The notes under the pieces are model-generated. The model ran no database searches. It saw only the letters and a program-made list of their open reading frames with translations, and was not told the DNA's origin. 64,000 bases of DNA, from positions 124,001 through 188,000 of the forward strand of contig WSUB01000058.1 of assembly GCA_019633425.1 (NCBI GenBank). Direction: 5' to 3'. Below, one piece after another: positions 55,580 to 64,000 of the stretch; position 1 is the stretch's first letter, and every line of letters begins with the position of its first letter. This stretch comes from Tulasnella sp. 424. Its lineage: Eukaryota; Basidiomycota; Agaricomycetes; Cantharellales; Tulasnellaceae. Made by a program: the position numbers and the translations under genes.

Positions 55580-57415
55580 ATGCAAGACTCCCAAAATACC
55601 CGTCCAAAGGTCGAGAGGTTCAAGAGACTGTATAGGACGATCCTCGATGAACTTCCTCGTATCCGTAATCACAACTCCGAAGCCACCTTTCGGTACACTC
55701 AACCTCCAGCGATGCCGGTCCTCGGAATCCAACCGCTCGTTCAGCTCGTACACGATCCTACCATTCCAGCTTGCTTGATGAACGGCCTAGATCTATACGC
55801 CGAAGGTCTCGAGGAGAATCAGTTGGAGGATGCGGCCCTCGAAAGGGCGCAGCAAATACTGAGCGCATTTCGAGGAAGTATTTCGCAGGAAAGCCTTCAA
55901 ATGGAGGTGGAAGACTATAGCTTCTTCTTCTTAGCCGTCGGCATGCCAGTGCACAGCCTCTGTCAGTCGATTGGACTGGATGCGACCTATCGAAACGGGT
56001 CAACGGCACGAAACATTACTCCCGACCATGCGTGGAAGATCGGTACTGAGCCCATCGCCGTATTTGAGCATAAATCGCCCACCGTCGCAGATATTTACTT
56101 CCCTGATATTGTCTCCAAGGCCCAGGAAAACCGAATACTCGACCTTTCGATGTGGACACGGGGTCCAAGTGAGAACATACTTGCGAAAGTCAGGACTTCC
56201 TGACAATCTCTGACCTCCTCCATTACTGACTTCTTCGGGCGTTTTTTTCTAGGTGATTTCGGCCTCTCTGGCAAGAGGATTGAATTTTACTGCCATACTG
56301 TCTTTCAAAGACTTCATTTTTATTCGTCTCGTGCAGCGCGAAACAACACAGTGGCAGGCCAGGATTTCCGATATTATCCCCCTAACATCCCAAACCACTC
56401 CAATCGTATCTGTTATCCTGGCCTTGGTACTCCATTCAAGGAACGATGGAAAGGCATTGGAATACCATTCTTAAGAGGAGGGAGCTGAGGGTTCAAATTC
56501 GGGGTCACTAGGAGCAGGGCCGCATGTGCCAACCAACCCACCCACAAGTGGGCCTCCTAGCGGTCATGCTACCGGGGGTCAAACGCCGGTATCCGACGTG
56601 CTATTCGTATCAGAATATTGGGAGCCAAAGGAGTTATCGGAGGATACACTTGCTTCTCTGCTTAACACGGTGCGCCGACTTTTTTTTGTTACCTCCCTGT
56701 CTTTCTTCCTCACACCTTTCAATGACAACAGATGGATGGAGTATCATTGTACTGGGATATGACCCCCTTTTCCAAGGAAATGTTTCGCCCTGTGCGTCTT
56801 GAGGATTCATCTTTATGGGGCAGATCCTTGCCGAGTACAGCCATTCCCCACCTTGCCTACAATTCGCACACGGATGACCATGTTATACCACCCCCTTCAC
56901 CGTCCATGACCCCCTTTATGCTCCGTCTGAGTTCTGAAGTAGGCCGTGGTGGTACGGGCTCAGTGTATCAGGGGTGTTTCCTCGACCTTCCTCTTCAACT
57001 CGTTGTCAAGGTTCTGCCCGCGGACTGCATGGACCGCGAGTTGGAGAGCTGGCGACAGCTCCGTCACCTTGCTGGCAACAGCATACCCGGCTTGTTCGGG
57101 GCCTATGCGATTGAGGGGAAGGAAGGGTCCGCCGACACCGGGGCTTTAGTTCAACAGCACGGAGGTTCGTCTCTGTCGTCTTTTGATGCATTAACTCATA
57201 GCCAAAGGTCAGTCTTCGGGATCACAATGTATCGAGCTTAAGAGCTTATGCATACTCATATATTTATTATCAGAGACGAACTCTATCGCATTGTCACCAG
57301 GATCCATGAAGCAGGTGTTGAGCACGGAGACATAAGACCGGCAAATGTTACCCTCAAAAAGGACGGCGGAGTGATGGTGATTGAATTTAGCCACTCCTTT
57401 CACACGAGTGCATAG
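55580..57415 (+). CDS. Degenerate kinase-like protein with 3' frameshift
   Basis: Exons 55580-56188, 56253-56426, 56478-56669, 56732-57207 and 57274-57415 give 530 residues. The N-terminal half (MQDSQNTRPKVERFKRLYRT) is of unknown fold. The second half is a small kinase-like domain: a glycine loop LSSEVGRGGTGSVYQG, VVKVLP, then VEHGDIRPANVTL in place of the HRD loop, and VIEFSHS where DFG is expected, so the metal-binding aspartate is replaced by Glu. The frame stops at 57413-57415. Skipping two bases before TGCATAGAG restores a frame with ECEELQDLREELGLQG, the usual short C-terminus of such fungal proteins, to a stop at 57469. Third intron borders are less certain. Confidence 0.68.
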
Positions 57416-57485
57416 AGGGAGAGTGCGAGGAACTCCAGGACCTGCGCGAGGAGTTAGGGTTACAAGGGTAATTTTGACGAGCCTC

Positions 57486-57710
57486 TGTCACTTGAAATAA
57501 TGCCAAGAGTGCGTTGATCAGAATGACCAGCGAAATGAGCAGAACGGTTGGTATTCTGCAAAGGAGAGAGAGAACCAGCTTGGAAGGAGGTCCGACTGGT
57601 GGGCAGGCTGAGTAGCCGTGGATGGCTGAACGCAAGTTGGAGACGCAACTAGATTGGGGCTCGTTCTCGTCGTTGTGCTTGCACCGGACCTCTTTTCTGG
57701 GCATTAATTT
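57486..57710 (+). pseudogene. Remnant of the glycosyltransferase 3' end
   Basis: Bases such as AGTGCGTTGATCAGAATGAC and GACTGGTGGGCAGGC match 50912-51100 of the glycosyltransferase. Stops and indels (for example after GGTGGGCAGGC, where TGA follows) break the reading frame. Only the segment coding for the last 70 residues is present. Confidence 0.8.
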
Positions 57711-57857
57711 AGCATGCCACCGAAAACCGCTAGAAATGCATTCCTGTGATACCAGTCTATGTTGTGCGGATCATGGCTGCAGGTTGAGTGGCCAAAGTCG
57801 CCGTCGCCGTCGTGTGCCTAGATGTAAACAGACCACCGGCCGGTTTCGAGCAAACTC

Positions 57858-59876
57858 ATGGCTTCCGCCTCCCCCGCCTCCGTCGCTTCCCTCTCATTCG
57901 CCCGCACCCACATCAAGTCCGGAGACAACATCCTCCTTCGCCTTCCAAGTGGGGACTACCGGAATCTCAAGGTTCACGATAAGCCAGGGCGGATAACACT
58001 CGGGAAATTTGGGAGCTTTCAACAGCAGCAGCTCATCGGTCACCCCTATGGCTTGTCATACGAAATCATTCCTGAGGGCAAAATCAGAGTGCGGGAACCG
58101 GAGACTATGGCGGAGCTAGGTGGGCTTTTCGATGCGGAATTAGGGATGCCTCTGTTGACGAAGTTTTTTCTTCTACAAACTAGACGACACAAGTGCGACA
58201 AACGAGCTTATCAATGATGGAGAGTCTGTTCAGCCACTGACTTATGAAGAGATTGAAACATTAAAGAAGACACCGGGGGTTCATTCGTCGGTGTGTGCTG
58301 TCGCAATACCAACCGACGGGCCAGGCGACTGACGGCAACCAATCCCGACAGGATATCATCAAAATGCAGATTACCCAAAACGCGAATTACGAACTGAAAT
58401 CAGAGTACAGTAAAGAAAAATATAAGAAGCGGAAAGAAGCCAAGTTAGTTCAAACCCTACAGCCGCCCCCTTAATCCAACTCATATCATGCCGTCAGGTT
58501 CTTACAAGGCTTCTCCATTCTGGAACCTACCATGTTCAACATTTGCGAATATTGGTTCTCCAAGGATCCTCAGCGAATAAGGGGCATAAGAGCAGACACG
58601 CTCGGTCAAATGATGTCATTCGCGAACATCCATCCTGGGGCCCGTGTGGTGGTCGCAGATGACACTGGAGGTCTTTTGGTAGCTGCTGTGCTGGAGCGAC
58701 TGGGAGGTAACTCTTTTTTTAACTCTATCTTACCTCCATCTTGCTAAATGATTGAATTTCGTCTCTAGGCGAAGGGCGGATACTCACCATCACAGATTCG
58801 GAAAGCCCCCCAACTTTCCATGTCATCGATCAATTGAATTTGGATGCCACAGAGACATCAAATACAATGACCTATTTGAACTGGGTTGAAGTGGACGAAG
58901 AGTGGGCACCCGGTTTGTACCAATGCATTCATTGCTATAAAAACACTACTAATCTTTTGTCTCCTTGTTTTGCTTGGACATGCTTTAGTGGAAACGTACG
59001 AGCCAGAAGAGTACAGGACACACTCTCAAAAGGCTCGCTCTGAAAAGCGGCACGCTAGAGCTGAAGAACTCCGAAAGCGGAGGGAAGAGCTTTGGGCAGG
59101 GGAATGGAACGCGTAAGCACCCTCCATCAACTGGCCAGGACCTCCGCTGACCCTCACAATTGGCCTCCAGCCTCGTCGTGGCAAGCGAATACGAACCCTT
59201 CTCTATCATCGAACGAGTGGAACCATACCTTGCCGGATCCGGATCCATTGTGGTTCATAGTCCATACCTTCAGGTCGGAGCTTGTATATCGGCCCTTTGT
59301 TGAGCGAACATGGACACTGAATAAGTTCGCCCTCTAGCCTCTCACAGACGTCCATCAAAAGCTGAGAGCCAAGCCTCAGTTCCTTGGACCAGCCGTGACA
59401 GAAGCCTGGTTGCGGCAGTACCAGGTACTCTCATAAGTTTTATCATCCGGTTAAGTCGTTAACCCGAACTTGAAGGTGTTGCCTGGCCGGACACACCCAA
59501 TGATGAACACGTCTGGATCAGGAGGATATGTTTTAAGCGCGATGAAAGTGTGCGTTGAGACGGCCGAGTCGACGAGAGGATATGGAAACTCTTACTGACG
59601 CACTTCATTATGTGTAGCTACGATGACGAGACCGCCAACTCCGAATGGATAGCTCGAACCGCGCAAAGAAAGGCGCGAAAGCAACGGAACGCGGAAAAGC
59701 AGTCTAGTTCAACCCCTGTCCCTCAAGGTGTCGGAGAGACGTCCAACGAGGTTGTTAATGGACATGCGGGATCAACGCACGCAGTCGAATCACTTGGGGC
59801 GGATTCGTCAGCTGAGGCTCCGATTGCGAACCCGGAGTCCGTTGAACCTACAGACGAAGTAATGGATAGTGATTGA
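57858..59876 (+). CDS. TRM6: tRNA (adenine-58-N1)-methyltransferase non-catalytic subunit TRM6
   Basis: Ten exons (57858-58119, 58184-58290, 58352-58443, 58498-58706, 58769-58912, 58989-59112, 59171-59273, 59338-59424, 59476-59549, 59618-59876) give 486 residues. The start ATG MASASPASVASLSFARTHIK leads into GDNILLRLPSGD, then NELINDG, YSKEKYKKRKEAKF, EPTMFNICEYW, ADTLGQMMSFANI and HPMMNTSGSGGYVL, all characteristic of Trm6/Gcd10. With Trm61 it makes m1A58 in tRNA and stabilises initiator tRNA-Met; this subunit binds tRNA but lacks the SAM site. The C-terminus is a low-complexity Ser/Glu-rich tail. It is convergent with riboflavin synthase, 52 bp apart. Confidence 0.88.
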
Positions 59877-59928
59877 AGTCGCACCATGACATACAAATTG
59901 TTCAATTTATGATTTCAACCGTAGGACA

Positions 59929-60847
59929 TTAGGCTGCTTTCCCCACTGACGCAAGCTTTTTCTCCACTGCCTTCTCCACTGCGCGCTCGATCATTGCTTT
60001 CAAGCCACCATCGCCCTCGCCTCCGAGTGCTGCTGAGACAGCCTTTTCAACGTATTTTCCGACCATATCCACTTCTACGTTCACTTTTGCACCAATGACC
60101 TTCTCTCCTAGCCCGATCTTCGACTGGGTGTGTGCGATGAGCATGACTCCGAAAGTCCTCTCTGCGTCGTTGACGGTCGTTATTGTCAGAGAAGCTCCGT
60201 CGAGGGCGATGAATCCTTTAGGGATGATGTAAGGTAGCAGTGAAGGTCGAGAAGGAGTGGGTTCTGGTAACTGGAATGTGAGCCGGAGGGAGTTGCCGTC
60301 CGGCTCTTTGCGGACGACAGTCACTGTCGTGTCAACGTGGCCCTAATAAATCAATTTAGTCAGAACTGTTCTCGTTTAGACAAAGTGGAGATGCAGGGCG
60401 AACCTGGACGAAATGACCACCAAATCGAACGTGTGCTGCGAGCGCCCGTTCCAAGTTCACGAGGTCGCCCACTTTCCTTTCGCCTGTTAATGACGCTCGA
60501 CGTATCAACCTACGTATCTACTCTCGGGTACAAAACCACTTACCAAGATCAGTTTTGTCTAGTGTCTCCGGTGCGACGCCGACCTTGAACCAGCCGCCAT
60601 TGTCGTTTGGGTCGGCGTTGAATTCCGTGACAGTCAGGCAAGCACCGTTCGTGCAGATGGAGTCACCGACGTGACAATCCCCTAATATAGCTGCCGAGTC
60701 GCCGATCGTTATACTCCATCCACCACCTCCTGACTCGGTAGTGTCTAGAGGGACGATGCCCGTTATTCGGCCTTGATGCTCAATCTAGAACTCTCGTTAG
60801 AACGAAACGACACCGTGCGGGCGTCCACTCACAAGACCAGTAAACAT
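59929..60847 (-). CDS. RIB5: Riboflavin synthase
   Basis: Exons on the complement (60833-60847, 60544-60784, 60404-60483, 59929-60342) give 249 residues. It converts two molecules of 6,7-dimethyl-8-ribityllumazine into riboflavin and a pyrimidine. The start MFTGLIEHQGRI is the invariant beginning of the family. The first lumazine-binding repeat has CHVGDSICTNGACLTV and NLERAL, with FGGHFVQGHVD; the second repeat has FIALDGASLTI and HTQSKIGL. The first exon encodes only five residues. The C-terminus is longer than in yeast, ending in an alanine/lysine-rich helix (AVEKAVEKKLASVGKAA). Confidence 0.92.
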
Positions 60848-61173
60848 TTTTAATTCTCAAGAGACGACGCCTGGGGGAGGTGAGGGTAGGAGGACTCGAG
60901 ACACGATGGATTTGTTTTGTAGCGGCCGAGAGCACAGGAGTTGACGAAAGCGCCTGACGGTGTGTCAGCGCTCTCAGGGAAGCTCCGTCAGCCGCGGACA
61001 CAGCCTGGAACCCGACCCAAAGGCTACAATTCCATCACCTCATGCGGGAAAACTTATTTATCTTGTCTCAGCTCTATATATACGGTCCTGTGCTAGAACT
61101 CGTGGTATGAGACTTTGCGAGCAGTGGAGGGCGGCATGTGCAGACAAGATCATCGTCCATTTTACACAGTACA
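60848..61173. other. Intergenic
   Basis: No gene or clear signal seen between RIB5 and the first ABM-type gene. Confidence 0.4.
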
Positions 61174-61736
61174 TCAACGCTCCCGATAAAACTCGAATAC
61201 AGGAGGCTATAAGGAGTACAAATTTCAGCAATTGTGCGTTGATGTGGCGCGCAGGCTGACCTTTTCGAGTCGTGTTTCAAGGGCTGTCCGAACGGCCTTC
61301 GCACCCTCGGACTCGCTGTGACTGTCCGGGTCATAAAATCCATCACTCAGACTGGTGCACTTTTTTTTTTGGAGCGCACTTACATGCTGAAGGCCTCTTG
61401 ATCGGCGTACCTGACCCATCAAGATGGTTTAGTCCACTATTTCACATCTGCCCATGCCGCTGCCGCACCACCATTATTGACTCACTCCTCAAATATCACG
61501 AGCTTGTTCTCAAATTGGCATATCCTATAAGTAAGGCAGCCTGGTTCCTTTTCCTCCAAACTACTCTTTATCTCCAATAAAAGCTCGGCAATCTCATTCG
61601 CAGCGTCAACTGAAACAGCATCTAACTACAGAGGATTGCATGGTTCTGTTAGCAAGAATCGGTTGGTAAATAGACGGCTTACCCGGGCACACAACACAAA
61701 CTTTCCAGCTGCGAATTGCGATGGATCTTGGCTCAT
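61174..61736 (-). CDS. ABM-domain small protein, copy 1
   Basis: Five exons on the complement (61683-61736, 61486-61625, 61384-61410, 61261-61315, 61174-61206) give 102 residues. It starts MSQDPSQFAAGKFVLCAR, has the ABM-like core EKEPGCLTYRICQFENKL, VIFEEYADQEAF, and ends PPVFEFYRER. Members of this fold are small dimeric heme-free monooxygenases or their non-catalytic relatives. No His or Trp pair known to be catalytic can be assigned safely. Exon 2 was joined at TGTAG / TTAGATGCT because only that keeps the frame and matches copy 2. Confidence 0.72.
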
Positions 61737-62329
61737 CGAAGGAGGGGCAGTCAGAGGTAGAGAGGAATGAAGAGCCAGATTTAGGTTCGTGGCCTTTATG
61801 CTCGTCAGACCGCATGGCCAGCCCCCATACGTGCGACCAACTTGTCAAGTCCAAGTCCGGCAAATTCTAATTTACCTGCTCCACTCCAAGATCCGTTGTA
61901 TCTAAGAGCTGGGTTACAGATAACGAACAATTCAAGCCACATATGGAGATATGTGAACAGAATATGCTTCCAAAGAGTGAGTGGAAAGGGTCTGGTCGGC
62001 CAATTCCGGCCAATTTTGGAGCTGTCATTGTTCAACCGGTGCATCGCTTTTTACGAAACAGCGACGCCGGCTCATGAACCGTTCACACGAGTGATGACCC
62101 ACTCGGCAGGTGCCCCGCCGCTGTACCTGGGCATACTCTTGGCTATTGGATAAGTTGCTCAAAGCACTCGGCCTTAACACTCTCACCCCGCTTCGATATC
62201 GAGGACAGTGTTTCGCATCCTCCGATAGTGTTATCATCATTCCGTTTACGATTATCTCCCGCCCAAATCCCACTCTGCTCGATAAAGAGCGGCTGTACGG
62301 TGGAACAATGGAAGTCTGTGAGAGAACAA
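61737..62329. other. Intergenic
   Basis: No supported gene between ABM copy 1 and the ABM remnant. Confidence 0.4.
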
Positions 62330-62630
62330 CGATGATATCGGCATCATGTGGCAAGAATTTTACCTCCCGACCAGGGATTCAGACCTTCCGCAAAAGCTTT
62401 ACGGCGGCAGATTCCCTGCGACTAGTCACAGGATAGGTTTACTTCACATACAGTTCATCGCAAAGATTGATGGAAGGGGAACGCATTTTAAACGCCTGAT
62501 CGCCATATCTCCGGGAGTCACTTTTCGATAACTTCAGTGATTAGCGCTACAGAGAAGCGCATTCTTCAAACATTCCAACCTGTTCTCGAATTGGCTAACT
62601 CCATAAGCCAAGCAAGGAGACATAGGTAAA
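62330..62630 (-). pseudogene. Decayed ABM-domain gene copy
   Basis: On the complement, pieces matching exons 2, 3 and 4 follow in order: CLAYGVSQFENRL (for CLTYRICQFENKL), ATATGGCGATCAGGCGTTTA (exon 3), and RESAAVKLLRK after CGCAG. Frames and splice donors are broken (GAAGAATGCG where GAGGAGTGAG is expected). Confidence 0.62.
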
Positions 62631-62974
62631 CCACGCCCGCGCTTCCCAATCAGGGCCCAAGCCGATTATACTAACGATCCACTCGAATTACAGATCATCT
62701 GCGAGACAAACCCAAAAGCTTCATATCATGCGATTGACAAGCATCCTTCTTCTGAGCGGACGACTTATGTGGAGGCGCGTTCTTATACTCAGCTCGCACT
62801 GCCGTGTAAATGCGAATCTCTGGTGTCCCACATCACAAGTCTTACAAAACGACCCTTTCGCCTCGAAATTTATATTTTCGCGAGGGTAAAAAGTATTCAG
62901 GGCTCGGCAAATTTACAGCTGGGAATGGCTATTTCGCTTATTTCACATCAATTTGAGCTACCTAAGTCGTTTTA
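62631..62974. other. Intergenic
   Basis: No clear gene. A plus-strand string HAIDKHPSSERTTYVEARS looks protein-like but has no supported gene model. Confidence 0.35.
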
Positions 62975-63563
62975 TTACAATTCACGATAGAACGCAATAT
63001 GAGGTGGCTACAGAAAGATAACCCTGTCAGATCAGAAGCAACGAAGAGCACAAGACGGGAAGGAATAGATACCTTGACAGCAAGCGTCGTGACTCCTTCT
63101 CGGAAGGCTTTGTACGCTGCAGACTCCCTATGACTACACAAACAGGACCAAAGGTCGGTCATTAATCTAAGTTGCACACCTATACATGCACTTACGACTC
63201 GATCGCCTTTTGGTCCTTATATCTGAGGGAGAGGGAAAATTCGACCGTTCAGCTCTCTTTACTGAGTAGGCACACCGACGAATCAAGACGTACTCCTCGA
63301 AAACCATCAGCTGGGTCTCAAACTGACTCAGGCGGTACGTTAAGCAGTCCGGTTCCGCTTCTTCGACGTTCTTTTTAACCGCAAGGATTAGTTGGGCTAG
63401 TTGATTTGCGGCATCGATCGTAGCAGCTTCGATCTGTTCAGGTTGAGACGGAAATCATAAGTCCGCGGCCACCAGAGGCTGAGCTGATGACGATGTGAAT
63501 CATACTGACGTGCGCATTGAGGATAATCTTTCCTGATGGGAATTGTGAGAGATCTTGGCTCAT
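62975..63563 (-). CDS. ABM-domain small protein, copy 2
   Basis: Exons on the complement (63510-63563, 63294-63433, 63196-63222, 63073-63133, 62975-63007) give 104 residues. It begins MSQDLSQFPSGKIILNAH and contains EEAEPDCLTYRLSQFETQL, MVFEEYKDQKAIESH and RESAAYKAFREGVTTLAVK, with the terminal PPHIAFYREL. The succession (a Leu/Thr-Tyr-Arg strand, a VFEEY strand and an H.ES.AYK helix) is that of the ABM fold. Exon lengths and phases match copy 1 apart from 6 nt in exon 4. Confidence 0.77.
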
Positions 63564-64000
63564 GGCGAATGGAGGCTTGAGAGTGATGGTCGTTCACTGG
63601 GAAAGAGAGGGGTTGAGGTTGGTTCCCAGAGTGGGCCTCGTGACTTATAAGTGATAGGCTCGGGCCAAAACAATCGATATTAGTAATGATATCATCTGGC
63701 ACAAGTATCACAGCTCTACTTGGCATTACTGAGAGATTACAAAGTACTCTGCCGACGAGGGGTTTTGAAAAGCGAAAGAGTAGGACCTCCACCCCCGCCT
63801 CCACCTCCCAGGACGACCGGCAGTCTTCCCAAAGAGGTGGTCTCACGTGACTGGAAAGCGCGCACCAAAGTGTGACCTGTTTTTTTTTACACGTTTGAGA
63901 GGGCGTCCCGCATTCGAAGGTTTGAACAGACTTCGCATTCTTGAGCGATGCATACCCTCTTAGATCGGGGTACGGATCCCTAAACTCATGGGACTCGGTC
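63564..64000. other. Upstream region, no gene seen
   Basis: I see no gene here. It should contain the promoter of ABM copy 2. Confidence 0.4.

Noticed and set aside
61842..62153. Plus-strand frame with CIAFYE, similar to the IAFYRE end of the ABM proteins
   Set aside because: It is on the opposite strand from the ABM genes and nothing around it matches, so the similarity is taken as chance.

Overview
This window looks like nuclear DNA of a filamentous basidiomycete, probably an Agaricomycete. Nearly every gene is cut by several 50-65 nt introns, exons join in frame at GT/GC...AG borders, and the gene set is eukaryotic: a class I myosin, mitochondrial ribosomal proteins, KEOPS and SAM components, tRNA and rRNA methyltransferases, and an intron-bearing tRNA. 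The sequence alone does not fix the species. Coordinates are from hand splicing; frames were checked because exon lengths sum to whole codons.

The window alternates conserved housekeeping blocks with young, duplication-rich accessory blocks. Housekeeping block 1 (3.2-12.2 kb) holds a RAMP4-like ER protein, mitochondrial uL10, a BMT5-like 25S rRNA methyltransferase, a MYND-finger protein, a mitochondrial-type 3-ketoacyl-CoA thiolase, a Gon7-like KEOPS subunit, a tRNA-Arg and a metaxin-like SAM subunit. A kinase-TPR fusion gene lies at 13.3-15.8 kb.

The accessory block has two parts. The first is an array of one small secreted protein (SSP) family: A1 at 0.4-1.1 kb, a dead remnant at 12.5 kb, A2 and A3 (minus strand) and A4 (plus strand) at 17.0-22.4 kb, then B1-B4 (all plus strand) at 23.6-29.5 kb. 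All share a signal peptide, a short propeptide ending in a Kex2-type KR site and a mature domain with four cysteines. I do not recognise the fold or function. The second part, directly downstream (30.3-38.5 kb), is three tandem copies of one DHA1/QDR-like MFS transporter. Two short N gaps (19.43 and 33.91 kb) sit inside these duplicated genes and are flanked by exact repeats, so they are probably assembly artefacts.

Housekeeping block 2 (39.0-52.3 kb) holds an unknown protein, a 20-exon class I myosin, COQ1-type polyprenyl diphosphate synthase divergent from mS41, a membrane glycosyltransferase and another unknown protein. From 52.3 to 57.7 kb lies decayed sequence: remnants of a VPS36-like gene, of the 51.3 kb gene and of the glycosyltransferase, around a degenerate kinase-like gene with a 3' frameshift. 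TRM6 and riboflavin synthase follow as a convergent pair (57.9-60.8 kb). The window ends with two intact and one decayed copy of a small ABM-domain protein (61.2-63.6 kb).

The best candidate for something undescribed is the SSP array. It shows ongoing birth and death: an inverted duplication, an imprecise intron loss, a lost splice site and a 5'-truncated remnant. It sits next to a triplicated exporter.
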